Translations under genes and position numbers: made by a program
Origin: Rugalucina vietnamica
Lineage: Eukaryota; Mollusca; Bivalvia; Lucinida; Lucinidae
Reading direction: 5' to 3'
Length of the DNA: 64,000 nt
NCBI GenBank assembly: GCA_964017185.1
Contig: OZ024878.1
Span: 16,699,851 to 16,763,850, forward strand
Shown here: positions 47,393-59,992 of the stretch, piece after piece
Layout: every line of letters begins with the position of its first letter
Position numbering within the stretch: the stretch's first letter is position 1
The notes under the pieces: model-generated
What the model was told of the DNA's origin: nothing
Seen by the model: the letters and a program-made list of their open reading frames with translations, nothing else
Databases searched by the model: none

Positions 47393-50300
47393 AAGGTACA
47401 AGTAGGCAAAGATCAGGAAAAGGCGCAATCAGAAAAAGATTCCCACTCCAAAAACCGAGGTGGGAAAAAAAACCAAACTAACAATCAGGTACTTATACCA
47501 TGAAACATATCGTAAGCCGAATGAGCAGCTATCTTCCCAATAGGTGGCCACTCAGTTACCTTAACTTAACTAACCAGAGGACCATTGGTCCTGAGAACGC
47601 TCACCTGAAGCCTGATCTTGGAGTATTAAGTCATAATGAAATGACCTTGACCTTGAATACTCACGCACCTTTATTGACTTCACAAGTTGTCTGCATCTGC
47701 AAAGTTTCAGGTCTCAGGCTGCAATAGTTTCCAAACCAAGTGATTTCTGAGAAAACCATAATTTCAATTTTGATATTTAAATGACCTTGGGCCAAGGTCA
47801 AGACATGACCTTGGCCTTCATTAATTACTTACCTTCACTGACTCCATTAGTTGTCTGCATCTAGCAACTTTCAGGTCTCAGGCTGCAACAGTTTGTTTTC
47901 GCCTTTTCCCATGTGAAAGCCTATGTTTCAAAAATTGACCTTGCCGTAAAATAGGTCAAGGTCATCCAAGGGTCATCATTTCAACAAACTATGATGGGCT
48001 GGAGTCCCAAATGCTACATACCAAGTTTCATGAAAATTGGCCTGCCAGTTCTGGAGAAGAAGATTTTTGAAAGTTTTTTACCATATATGGGCGTGGCGGC
48101 CATCTTGGTCATGTGACCTGGATTTCGCGATCAAACTTTCGTCTACCCTACCCATGGATGCTCCACATAAAATTTCACTTTGATTGGCCAAGCAGTTTCA
48201 GAGAAGAAGATCTTTGAAAACTGTGTATGGACAACAGACTGGCCAAGGTCAAGAGATGACCTTGACCTATATTAATCACAAACCTTCATCTACTCTATTA
48301 GTTGTTTGCATCTATCACTTTTCAGGCCTCAGGCTGCAATAGTTTTCAAAAAATCCATAGTTTTCACTTTTTCCTATGTAAAAGCCTATGTTTCCAAATT
48401 TGACCTTGCCGTAAAATAGGTCAAGGTCATCCAAGGGTCATCATTTTATCAAACTATGATGGGCTGAGGTCCCCAATGCTACATACAAAGTTTCGTGGAA
48501 ATCGGCCCACCGGTTCTGGAAAATAAGATTTTTGAATGTTTTTTTTACAATATATGGGCGTGGCGGTCATCTTGGTCATGTCACATGGATTTCGTGATCA
48601 AACTTTCATCTACTCTACCCATGGATGCTCCACATAAAATTTCACTTTCATTGGTCGCACAGTTTCAGAGAAGAAGATCTTTGAAAAGTGTGTATGGACA
48701 ACAGACTGGCCAAGGTCAAGAGATGACCTTGACCTATATTAATCACATACCTTCATCTACTCCATTAGTTGTTTGCATCTACCACTTTTCAGGCCTCAGG
48801 CTGCAATAGTTTTCAAAAAATCCATAGTTTTCACTTTTTCCTATGTAAAAGCCTATGTTTCCAAATTTGATCTTGCCGTAAAATAGGTCAAGGTCATCCA
48901 AGGGTCATCATTTTATCAAACTATGATGGGCTGAGGTACTCAATGCTACATACCAAGTTTCGTGGAAAGCGGCCAGCCAGTTCTGGAAAAGAAAATTTTG
49001 AGTGGTTTTTACCATATATGGGCGTGGCGGCCATTCTTGGTCATGTGACCTGGATTTTGCGATCAAACTTTCGTCTCCCCTACCCATGGATGCTCCACAT
49101 AAAATTTCACTTTGATTGGCCAAGCAGTTTCAGGGAAGAAGATCTTTGAAAAGTGTGTATGGACAACAGATTGGCCAAGGTCAAGAGATTACCTTGACCT
49201 ATATTAATCACATACCTTCATCTACTCCATTAGTTGTTTGCATCTACCACTTTTCAGGCCTCAGGCTGCAACAGTTTTCAAAACATTCCATAGTTTTCAC
49301 TTTTTCCTATGTAAAAGCCTATGTTTCCAAATTTGACCTTGCCGTAAAATAGGTCAAGGTCATCCAAGGGTCATCATTTTATCAAACTATGATGGGCTGA
49401 GGTCCTTGATGCTACATACCAAGTTTCGTGGAAATCGGCCAACTGGTTCTGGAAAAGAAGATTTTGAAGGGTTTTACCATATATGGGCGTGGCGGCCATC
49501 TTGGTCATGTGACATGGATTTCGCGATCAAACTTTCGTCTCCCCTACCCATGGATGCTCCACATAAAATTTCACTTTGATTAGCCGCGCAGTTTCAGAGA
49601 AGAAGATCTTTGTAAAGTGTGTATGGACAACAGACTGGCCAAGGTCAAGAGATTACCTTGACCTATTTTAATCACATACCTTCATCTACTCCATTAGTTG
49701 TTTGCATCTACCACTTTTCAGGCCTCAGGCTGCAATAGTTTTCAAAAAATCCATAGTTTTCACTTTTCCCCATGTAAAAGCCTATGTTCCAAATTTGACC
49801 TTGCCGTAAAATAGGTCAAGGTCATCCAAAGGTCATCATTTTATCAAACTATGATGGGCTGAGGTCCTTGATGCTACATACCAAGTTTCTTGGAAATCGG
49901 CCCACCGGTTCTGGAGAAGAAAGTTTTTGAGTGGTTTTTACCATATATGGGCGTGGCGGCCATCTTGGTCATGTGACCTGGATTTCGCGATCAAACTTTC
50001 GTCTACCCTACCCATGGATGCTCCACATAAAATTTCACTTTGATTGGCCAAGCAGTTTCAGAGAAGAAGATCTTTGAAAAGTGTGCATGGACAACAGACT
50101 GGCCAAGGTCAAGAGATGACCTTGACCTATATTAATCACTTACCTTCATCTACTCCATTAGTTGTTTGCATCTACCACTTTTCAGGCCTCAGGCTGCAAT
50201 AGTTTTCAAAAAATTCATAGTTTTCACTTTTTCCCATGTCCCGTGGCGGCCATCTTGGTCATGTGACCTGGATTTCGCGATCAAACTTGAAATGCCACTA

Positions 50301-50910
50301 CCCAAGGAGGCTCCACATAAAATTTCAACTATATCCGCCAAGCGGTTTCAGAGAAGAAGATCTTTGAAATTGTGGACGACGACGTCGGACGGACGGACGA
50401 CGACGGACGGACGCCGGATCATGGCCATCCTATTAGCTCACCTTGTGAGCCTTCGGCTCAGGTGAGCTAAAAATATGAAAACATACATAAGGCGCCAACA
50501 GCACAAAAAAATTTAAACACCAAGACATAAAACAAAAAGAACCACCACAGAAGTATCGACTTGGAACGATCAGCAACACAAAGTTACTGGCGGGCTTAAA
50601 CCGGTTTTACAGGTACCTAACCTCACCCTCAGCTTCTGCAGTGGTTCATAACATTTAGTTAGTTCTTCGGTCCTCGTGGTGAATCTCTAACTAGTCAATG
50701 AATCATCAAGAACAAACAAATAAATCATGATAAACATCCTGATGAATCAAAAACTAGGACTCACAGATTGAGTAAGCTGCCCGACGATGGAGATCCCTGG
50801 GCGCCGAATAACCTACTAACTCCGGAGCACAAGAAAAACACCAGTTGGACCCCGGTGGGCCAAACCTGCAGTCAAGACTTAATGAAGTTTAATGCAACAG
50901 AGCCCGTACG
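47393..50910 (+). repeat. Dispersed repeat R3 split by a family E insertion
   Basis: The left part, 47,393-47,572, starts AAAAGGTACAAGTAGGCAAA. The right part, from 50,469, resumes with AAAATATGAAAACATACATA and runs through TACTGGCGGGCTTAAACC and CAGTGGTTCATAACATTTAG to about 50,910. It joins up with the intact order seen at 31,436 and 40,178. The 91-codon frame in the right part (50,768-51,043) is unidentified. Confidence 0.8.
47573..50468 (+). mobile_element. Family E element, copy 3 (about five 465-bp tandem units)
   Basis: The 5' end ACCAGAGGACCATTGGTCCT forms a small hairpin (AGGACC/GGTCCT) and is followed by CTCACCTGAAGCCTGATCTT. Internal units recur with TATATGG at 48,084, 48,551, 49,015, 49,480 and 49,944 (464-467 bases). 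A last unit near 50,238 lacks about 150 bases. The 3' part has GACGGACGGACG repeats and the hairpin at 50,435-50,468. Open frames of 70-105 codons in each unit (reading for example LPYPWMLHIKF) are by-products of the repeat, not genes. Confidence 0.85.
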
Positions 50911-51077
50911 ACAGTTTTTGGGTACCAGATCGTGCGAATTTTATTCAGGCTATTTCAAGAATATTCAAATTAAGGCAAGATGCCTCTTTATAATCACGTA
51001 CATTCCTGGTAAAAGCCTCAGCTTATTTACTCTTTTACTTTAATTTGAATTAATAAAAATATATACATTTAAAATGC

Positions 51078-52249
51078 TATACTGACGTCAACAAAAAACG
51101 CCTCAGTCATAACGTCATATTGCCAAGATTTTTTAACTATTGGTCATATCTTTTTGTAACCTTTTACGCATTCGGAAATGCTGAATTGGAATTATTCAGA
51201 CATCTGCTTGAAACATGGCATGCTGTTGAAAACATACACCACTTGCGAAATCCTTATTCTGTGTATGAACCGGTATATCAGGCATCGCTTCTTTCGATTA
51301 CTGAAAGTCTCCTTTGCAATACCAACACATAAGCCATAGAGTGGGATATCCATTCGTGGCCATATATTGTTGAAATACATTTTTTAAACCAAATTTCGTT
51401 CTATAGCGTTATTGACGTCATTGCAGCTAATGATCAATGCTTAAATGGTAATCGCCGTCAAAATGGTAAAAAAGTTTTCAAATGCTATCCTGGCATGGCT
51501 ATTTGACAAAGAATAGTTTCTATTGTTCTTTCAATGCCTTTCAGCCTGAAACGAACGTCCTTACGGATAACGTGTATTTGACGTCTAGGGAAATAAGCGT
51601 CAGAATAACATTGCTCCATTCTTGGCTATTTATTTGAAAAATTGCAACTACTTTATGAAAATGAACTCAAGGTGTACATCCAAATATAACTGCATCATTT
51701 CTGAAATGTTTCATCATTAGAATTCGTAAGCATAAGAGACGTCGACGTCAAAATTATTTTGCCACAGAAGCGTCGGCGAAAGAGCTTGGGTAACAAAAAT
51801 CGATAGAGAGAATCTTGTGTCGATGCGAATGATGATCCCGGACTATGGAGTCGCTTCGAAAGCCAGAAACCGAGCAGTACCATTCTTTCGTTCCGTGTGA
51901 TTTCTTTCTTGTGAACAGTCCCTTTAATAATTTCAGTATTTCAAATTCACATAGTCCAGTAATGTTGCGTTTCAAAATTTTGATGTTCACAAGTTTGTAA
52001 AACGACTTTGCACGGCTTTCAAGAATTTTCACGTCAAAACGTCTGTATAATGACGTCAGGATGCATTTTTAAAAATGATGCACCCACGCATGTTTTGAGA
52101 AAAGTGCGCATCTTAATCAAATTCAGTTTATGCTATACCATGAGAGAGAATGTAAAAATAAGGAAAATGCAAATTTCGTTCATATTGTGTATCTTTTGGC
52201 AAAGTTATGCAACATTTTCGATGAGGCGTTTTTTATTGACGTCAGTATA
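51078..52249. mobile_element. 1.17-kb element with TGACGTCA-containing inverted ends
   Basis: The left end TATACTGACGTCAACAAAAA, followed by ACGCCTCA, and the right end TGAGGCGTTTTTTATTGACG, followed by TCAGTATA, are inverted repeats of about 28 bases. Full TGACGTCA octamers lie at 51,083, 51,413, 52,051 and 52,237. Further GACGTC or ACGTCA words lie at 51,742 and elsewhere inside. No protein is recognised. A small DNA transposon flanked by TA is the best reading. Confidence 0.6.
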
Positions 52250-52336
52250 TAATAGCTGACACTATCATTTGGCCAAACGTTAACTTGCCGTTTCTTGCAT
52301 AACGTTAACGGTGTTAAACTAATAAGTAAATATAAT

Positions 52337-52572
52337 TGAGCCTGTGCATGAGAAAACCAACAATTTGGGTTCCAACCAGGTCTGACACAAACTGGACTGT
52401 ACAGTCACAAAAAATGGTTAGAGGCTTGAAATTTTGTATGTAAGTAGAAGAGGTATTGTACTATCTGTGTAGCGAAAACAAAGGCAATGCTCAGCCTACC
52501 AGTAACTGCAAAGCTGATCTGCGTCTTTGTTTTCGCCTATGCAGATTGTTGGTTTTCCCATGCAGCGGCTCA
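52337..52572. repeat. MITE family M2, full copy
   Basis: The ends TGAGCCTGTGCATGAGAAAA and TTTTCCCATGCAGCGGCTCA are inverted arms. The centre, near CCAGTAACTGCAAAGCTGAT, is semi-palindromic. Confidence 0.8.
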
Positions 52573-52574
52573 AT

Positions 52575-54085
52575 TTGTTTTAACAGCAATTACGAGTATA
52601 TACTATGCAAAATAAATTAAGCAATTTTTATTACAGCCGCCAGACTCTGCACATAATGAATAAAACTTTACTTCAAACGTTACAGCGATACTGACGTGAC
52701 GTCAGAATTAAAGACACGTCATCAAAACTGACAGGTCTGCTTTAAGTGGGAAACCGAAATTATGCTTAAGCAACTGTTTTGTCATCAAAACAAAGGAAAA
52801 ACAAAACAAAAGAAACGAAATTTTATCGTCGAGAAATAAAGCTCCAACGTTTTTGAATTTGACGTTTTCTCTGGCTCCTTCATCATCGCCTTACAGTTAC
52901 ATTTCTAAGTGGAGTTTCCTGAAAAACGACATAGAGTTAAATTGTAATTTGCCTGGTGCACACCAATGTGAATAAAGTGGTTTTGCAAAATTCCTTTTCG
53001 TGGCTTCAAAACGTAAGCTAAAAGAATGAGTTAAACGTCAGCGTTATCTCACTAGCATGACGCGTTATGACTCAGAAACTTACAAGTTTTACTCGCCACG
53101 GTATTGGCTACATTCTGTTTTGTTTGTGTCTTGTTTTGTTATTCTGAAATCTATGGAAACCAAGAAACCCGAAATTAAGACAACTTTGACCACATCGGGT
53201 AAAGTTTGTATAACCAAAGCCCAATCTCATTTGTCACATAATCAACATCGTTGATAATGAAGAGATGAAAAAAGAAGGGAAACAAATGGACTAAACAAAT
53301 GTTGCATTGTGTTAAATGGTTGTGAATTTTGCCTTCTCACCCCTTCTGTATTCCTTGGTTGTTCCAAAAGCCTCTTTAAAGGATGGCGTTTTTTAATTCA
53401 TCGTATCATGTGCCTAAAACCCTGTTCTTGTCACTTAAATGAAAGAAATGTCCATAGTTACTCTAAGATGAGAAAAAATGTATATATGAAACATCAAAAA
53501 TTGCTAAATTTATTTTGCATAGTATATATGTACTAAAATAAGCGGCATACAAGTGAGCTGCACTTTAGCAAAATACATAATCTGAATAGAATCAGCTGCA
53601 CTAGTAGAACTGTAAGTAAATATCTACATTTCATTCTTATTTATTGCCATTTTCTAAATATAGAAACAATTGCTTTAGCACGTTTTTCAGGTATCTGTCG
53701 CATGTAACATACCGAGAATAATAGAGGATGTACATTGGTGGCAATTCATGGTTTTGTTATCGTTTTTTTTTTACTTATCTTCTGACCACATGAAAGAAAA
53801 ATACATTACCACCAAGATGAATTATGAGCATTGTTTCACACTTTGAAGTACCTAGAAGATGGATCAAGTGTCTGACATAAATCAGCATTTTATAAAGCAA
53901 CAATAACGGTTCGAAAATAATAAGCCGCCATTCTATAGACCCCGGACTTTTACAATCAATACCAGAGAAATTGTCTAGGGGAAAAGCCAGCACGTAAACT
54001 GTAGACAATTGATAGCTTAAGATTATTTAATGCAAAATAAAAAATGTTTTACCTTCTCAATTTGGCGTAATGTTATACAGGAAAA
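52575..54085. other. Unrecognised non-coding stretch
   Basis: Contains one more TGACGTCA (52,697-52,704) but no supported gene or element. Confidence 0.35.
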
Positions 54086-54088
54086 TAA

Positions 54089-54978
54089 ACAAGAGGACCA
54101 TTGGTCCTGAGAACGCTTACCTGAAGCCTGATCTTGAAGCATTAAGTCATCATGCAATGGCATTGACCTTGAATACTCACACACCTTTAATTGACTTCAC
54201 AAGTTGTTTGCATTGCAACAGTTTCCAAAGCTAGTGATTTCTGAGAAAATCATAATCTTAATTTTGATATTTAAATGACCTTTGGTCACGGTCAAAAAAT
54301 GACCTTGACCTTAATTAATTACATACCTTCGTTGACTCCATTAGTTGTCTGCATCTAGCAACTATCAGGTCTCAAACTGCAATAGTTTCCAAAATATCCA
54401 TTGTTTTCGCCTTTTCCCATGTAAAAGCCTATGCTTCCAAAATTGACCTTGCCATAACATAGGTCGAGGTCATTCCTGGGTCATCATTTGATCAAACTAT
54501 GATGGGCACGAGTCCCCAATGCTACATACCAAGTGTCATGGATATCGGCCCACCGTTTCTGGAGAAGAAGATTTTTGACGGGTTTTTACTATGTAAGAAC
54601 ATGGCGGCCATCGTGGTCAAGTGACCAAGATATTGCGTACAAAATAGCTATGCTACTCTCCAAGGGGCTCCACATAAAATTTCAACTTGATCGGCCAAGT
54701 GGTTTCAGAGAAGATCTTTGAAAGTGTTCCTTATTTTTGATATTTCAATGACATTGGGTCAAGGTCAAGAAATGACCTTGACCTTAATTAATTACACTTT
54801 CATCAATGACTCCATTGGTTGTCTCCATCTAGCAACTTTCAAGTATCAGGCTGCAATAGTTAAAATACCCAATGATTTCGCCTTTTCCCATGTACGAGCC
54901 TATGTTTTCAAAATTGACCTTGCCGTAAAATAGGTCAACGTCATCTTATGATCACCATTAAATTTTGAAAAAAAAAAA

Positions 54979-55012
<34 letters not shown>

Positions 55013-55341
55013 AAACAAACTAGGATGGAATGGAGTCCCCTATGCTACATTTCAAGTTTCGTGGATATCGGCCCACCGCTTCTGGTGAAGGAGATTCTTT
55101 AAGGGTTTTTAAAATGTATGGGCGTGGCGGAGATCTTAGTCATGTGACCAAGATACCGCGAATACACTTTCATTACCCCTACACATGGAGGCTCTATATA
55201 AAATTTCAACTTGATTGGCCAAGCAGTTTTAGAGACGAAGATCTATGAAATTGTGGACGACGACGACGACGAACGGACGGACGGACGCCGGAGCATGGGT
55301 ATACTAGAAGCTCACCTGTAAGCCTTCGGCTCAGGTGAGCT
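54089..55341 (+). mobile_element. Family E element, copy 4
   Basis: Starts ACAAGAGGACCATTGGTCCT and ends at the hairpin 55,310-55,341 after GGACGGACGGACGCCGG. It carries about two diverged internal units and a poly-A-rich insertion at 54,967-55,015. Confidence 0.8.
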
Positions 55342-55495
55342 AAAAAGAAAAGGGACAACTACGTGTTAACTATTTTCGTATGTTATGACAGAAATGGAGA
55401 TGTCCCTTCCCGGCTCAGGTGAGCTAAAAAGAAAAGGGACAACTACGTGTTAACTATTTTCGTATGTTATGACAGAAATGGAGATGCCCCCTCCT
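55328..55495 (+). repeat. Near-perfect 84-bp tandem duplication across the element's 3' end
   Basis: CGGCTCAGGTGAGCTAAAAA and the next 60 or so bases of flank (AAAGGGACAACTACGTGTTA...) occur twice, 84 bases apart. Differences are seen only at the junction and the last few bases. Confidence 0.9.
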
Positions 55496-55499
55496 TGTA

Positions 55500-56500
55500 A
55501 AACGCAGACCCTAATGCGTGAAAGATGCGTGTTTTCTTTTCTCAGAGATTCACAAGTAAAGATATTAAGACGCCTACCAAGCAAAACAATGTCACAATTT
55601 AATATGTAACAGGAACATTATTTTCCCTCAGAGGTGATTTCAACGGAAACAGTCTTAGTGTAGAATATATTTTCCTTTTGGTCCTTTGAGATCAGCGATG
55701 ATATTTTGAGAAATCAGAAATTTATCGGTTTAGCTTCCTGTTCTAAGCAACGTTTAATATATTTGGCCTCAGTCTTTGTATCGGCTACCTTGTTGAAAGA
55801 TTTAAAACTATAGTAATTCTCTTCGGCTTCATGTTGCCAAATCAAAGGGTCACTGACGAAGCTTCAATAGCCGAAACCGCGGTCTGGCCCATCGTCTTTC
55901 TCTTTAATATGCTCACTGCCCTTAAAGGATCTCAGAAAGACTGCGATGTTTAGAGAATTGTGTTGTTATGAAATAAAAGAAGGAAATTGAATTTTTAATG
56001 TTCTTAGCCCTCGAACTGTGACACATTTATAAATCAGCAAGCTCTTTTGTACAAATGCGCTGCAAGCCAATATATTAGGTTAGAAAATGAATTTGCCATC
56101 CTCTTTGCACCTGATTCAAAATGTTTGTTTCAACACACCTTAGAGGAGATTTTGATCTTCACATAAGTAAAGAAATTTGTTTGTGCATACGTGCATTATG
56201 GAAATAATCTCAACAGACACATAATAGTAAAGCTATAGTGTGCATGCAAAACATCACCTTTGTTGGCCGAACAGGTGAACAAAGAACAATGTGCTCCACA
56301 AGTTTCTACAAGAATGATAGACGCTTGCGCCTAGCCACAGTCTGTCACAATAGTAAATTAAATTGGCTTTGGCGCAAGAACTTGTTTGAAGTTTGCGAGG
56401 TGCAGGTCTAGAATATTATGTTGAGTGACAAACTAATTAAAGATAAATCAAGGGTTCGTCTGTTCTGCACACTATTCTGTTTTTGTAACTTACCTGTCAA
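55500..56500. other. Unrecognised non-coding stretch
   Basis: No supported gene. Repeat remnants are possible but not recognised. Confidence 0.3.
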
Positions 56501-56507
56501 AACATCA

Positions 56508-56790
56508 GGAAAACATGTCCGTGAAATGTATACCCCCTTATACCCCACTTTTATATAGTAAAACTGGGGTATGCAGGGGTATGCCTATTTTTCTTATTTT
56601 TGCTCAAAAACATAGATTGTGGGTACTCGTTAGATCCGCCTCGTCGAGGCGGTTCTAACGTGTACCCACAATCTATGTTTTGAGCAAAAATAAGAAAAAT
56701 ATCAATTTGAAACTTTTTCAGCTAAAAATCTTCAATTTTTAAAGCTAAAAATTTCTCTGTATATTGCATGGGCAAGTTTTCGTAATGCGG
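56508..56790. mobile_element. MITE family M1, best copy, with long central hairpin
   Basis: The left end GGAAAACATGTCCGTGAAAT and the right end TATTGCATGGGCAAGTTTTC are inverted. The centre, 56,587-56,700, is an almost perfect palindrome of about 57-base arms around CCGCCTCGTCGAGGCGG, with AACATAGATTGTGGGTAC on one side and GTACCCACAATCTATGTT on the other. Confidence 0.8.
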
Positions 56791-56864
56791 ATGAGAACAT
56801 CAGTCGTCGCTGTGGGTAAGTGCACAAGTCAAACAAAGGAAGATTGGTGTTATGTTGACGAATA

Positions 56865-57088
56865 TGAGCCTGTGCATGAGAAAACTAACAATTTTGGTTC
56901 CGAGAAGGTCTGACACAAACCAGGCTGTACAATCAAAAACGATCGATAGAGGCTGGAAATTTTGGATTTAGAAAGTAGATAAATTATACTATCCGTATAG
57001 CGCAAACAAAGTTCGCAGTTACTGCGAAGCTGATCTGCGTCTTTGTTTTCGCATATACAGATTGTTGGTTTTCTGGTGCAGCGGCTCA
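56865..57088. repeat. MITE family M2, full copy
   Basis: Begins TGAGCCTGTGCATGAGAAAA and ends GTGCAGCGGCTCA. It contains GTTCGCAGTTACTGCGAAGC, a palindrome. Confidence 0.75.
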
Positions 57089-57224
57089 TATATATTTTCT
57101 TTGATTCGGTAATAACAACCCGACTGAAAACTGCACACAGCAGGTAAACAATATTAAAAGTAAGCAATGATAAGGAACCTTAACAACCAGAAACAAACTC
57201 TCACCGCATAACCCAGACGAGAAA

Positions 57225-57410
57225 GCACACAAAACAATAGCCAAAAACCCGGAAAAGGGAGCATACCATCAAACATAATACAAATAGAACCACAACAATA
57301 GTATGATCATAGAACAGCCGGTAATATACATGTACACGTAGAATTACTGTAGGCTTAATTCGGTTTTATAGGCGCCAAACCTTGTCTTCAGCTTCTACAG
57401 TGGTGCTTGC
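57225..57410 (+). repeat. Dispersed repeat R3, partial diverged copy
   Basis: Shares the GAACCACAACAATAG, GAATTACTGTAGGCTTAATT and CTTCAGCTTCTACAGTGGT stretches with the right half of R3. Confidence 0.55.
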
Positions 57411-57774
57411 ATTGTACAAGATGGTCCATAATGCACCGCACACCTAATACGATGTTTGTTCAATGCCTTCACGAAATAATGAACTCCTCTATTGTATATT
57501 AAATTGTCAACAACGGCGCAGATAGCGTAAGGCATAGCAATGCTTTCTTCAACAATATAAGTATATGTGATATGTTTTGACGCATCGGTACTTAAGTTAA
57601 CAAATTGTTCATCGTAAAATGACATCATTATCTACTTTTGAGATCCTGTTATTAACCATGAGATTGATTACTACTGGAATCAATCAAATTCATAAATCTA
57701 TAATAGACCAAAGGCAAAAGGTCAACGATATGTTTAACGTGTGTTAGCCTGGCGTCCTTTTTATGGGACATAGG

Positions 57775-57960
57775 CGAACAGTATAGCCCCAGATGTGACG
57801 CCGCAGAACGCGGCGTCCCATCTGGGGCTATTCTGTTTGCTTATAGGATTTTCACCGAAAAATCGGATAAAATCAAAAATCACTCCTAACACCCCTGAAG
57901 GAAGGTGGACTCACCCTAATGATAACGATGGGCTAATCCATGCGTCAAAAAAGGTTTGAA
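57775..57960. repeat. Hairpin element, AACAGTATAGCCCCAGATG arms
   Basis: ATAGCCCCAGATGTGACGCC pairs with GGCGTCCCATCTGGGGCTAT around CGCAGAACGC. Flanking bases resemble 6,440-6,580 and 42,785-42,930. Confidence 0.75.
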
Positions 57961-58084
57961 GTACTGTGAATGGTATCGGGAAATCACAATTGTGCTCTTT
58001 ATATTGTATTTTATTCTATTATTGTACTCCTACTTTGCAGAACTTGAGACGCGGATGTACTTTGTAGAACTTGAGACGCTGATG

Positions 58085-58225
58085 TCACGTGCCAAGTTTC
58101 AAAATCACAATCCTTTTGGGCTCTGGATTTAAAGGATTTGCCACATATAGCCGATGCGTTGTCTTTAAATAGGTGGACGACGGATCGTGGCCTGTAAATA
58201 CTTTAAGCTCACCTGGTGAGCCTTT
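58085..58225 (+). repeat. Family E, 3'-end remnant
   Basis: GTGCCAAGTTTCAAAATCAC, then GTGGACGACGGATCGTGGCC and TTTAAGCTCACCTGGTGAGC. The terminal hairpin is incomplete. Confidence 0.6.
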
Positions 58226-58589
58226 TAACTCTAGTATGCTTATAAGCATCGAACGATTCATATCATGGTGTATGGATACAAACCGTTTGAAAACAAAGAA
58301 CACTAGATTTAATCTATTATAGCTGTAACATTATAGTAACGCAATGAAACCTCAAGGTCACATCAAATCTCGTTGGAACCTAAAGAAATAGAGAAACTGC
58401 TTGTGTCTCCTTGCAAAGCTTATACGCTACTTGCCGACCATCTGATTACTGATAAAACGCTCTGGTTTGAGCCTGCCCAGGAAAAGTCGTTCAAGTGAAA
58501 CCATCCATACATATAAGTCTTTGTAGCTTACTTGGATGGTTATATTTTAAGCACTTGTTGAATGTCATGACATCCTTATTTTGGGTAAA

Positions 58590-58690
58590 AGTCCCATAAA
58601 ATGGAAGCAACATCCCGACATGACCTTAGCTGTTGACTGGGACGTTAAGCATCAACTTAAAGCGTCTTAGACGTTAAGCAACAAAACTTT
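58590..58690 (+). repeat. SINE 3'-end remnant
   Basis: ACATCCCGACATGACC, then TTGACTGGGACGTTAAGCAT, as in the SINE at 16,829. Confidence 0.65.
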
Positions 58691-59251
58691 CGTTTAAGCT
58701 TTTTCGACTATTTAGTGGTTTACAGCTCATGTAAATAGCTAAAACTGATCAGAATAGGAACGCATTTCGCGATATTCGTTTGGCTCTCGGGCATTTTGTA
58801 GAATTCTGATTTTGAAATTACATAACTTGTCAAATATTAAGCTAAATCAAACATTATGATTGATAGGTGATTTAACACCCTTCCGTAAATATCAGCGGAA
58901 TAAATATCAGTCGCTTCGCGAAAATACATGTTTACGGGAAGATAATATATATTTAGAAATTGGCTAAAATAGTTTAGCTGCAGAAAATGACATGACACTT
59001 CAAAAGTACGATTTTCAAATAGTGACATCATGCACTGACAAAAGCGCGCAACCATTGCGTGCCTTTCAGTCTTACGCATAAGAAGAACGCAGATTTTTTT
59101 TTTCGTTGCCACTCAAGATTTCCACGCAGATCTATGCTAATTCGAACTTTATTTATCTTGGAAATATTGGAGTTGATTTTTCATGTCGATTGAATGTTCC
59201 ACTAACCTAATAATTACGAAGATAATATGTTCTACAAGAGGTGTACATTAA

Positions 59252-59540
59252 AAACAAGAGGACCAATCTAGACGACCAATGGCCTTGAGAACGTTTATCT
59301 GAGATTTGGCCTTTGAAAGAAAAATTGACCTTCATATGGACATGGTGGCCATCTTGATAAAGTGGCCCGGAGCTTTTATACCGGCTTTTGTCCCGCCCCC
59401 TTCCCAAGGAGACCCCCCATGAAATTTGGTGTCGATTGGCCAAAGAAGTAATCTTTGAAAATGGTTTACAAACGGACGGACCGGTGACAGGACATGGTAG
59501 TTATAAACACATCTTTTTAAGATGCCGCCTCTGATGCACT
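59252..59540 (+). repeat. Family E, short degraded copy
   Basis: Begins AAACAAGAGGACCAA and includes GGACATGGTGGCCATCTTGA and CATGAAATTTGGTGTCGATT. It ends in a degraded AACACATC...GATGCACTAATAAG. Confidence 0.6.
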
Positions 59541-59992
59541 AATAAGAATCAAATTTAAAATACTGAGAGAAGATTGAAAGACAGTACTTTTATTGTCGAG
59601 AGAAAGGCTATGATACAACCAAATATACTGAACTACTGCAGAATCTGGGGGCGAAGTTTGCATCGTCGAACCGGATTACGCTTTATCACTGTTACATTTA
59701 TTACTGGCCGCTCCAATACGATATTTCTGTTGTGGTTTCAGGTGTCCCCCGTGTTGTTTTTGTTTCCGCCTAATGTAGACCTACACCCATATGTCTTAAA
59801 ATGATGTTTAGTTAACTGAAAAGCCTGAGTATCCCTGGCTATTAGTGTCGTAACTGGGTGCTTAGTCCCGATTTTAAAACGTTCTGTTTGATTTTTACTA
59901 TAGGTGCCGACTAGAATTTAGACAATGACTTGATTAGATTCTCATTTATGACCTCATTGGTAGAATTTCATATCATATAATAGTATCATATA

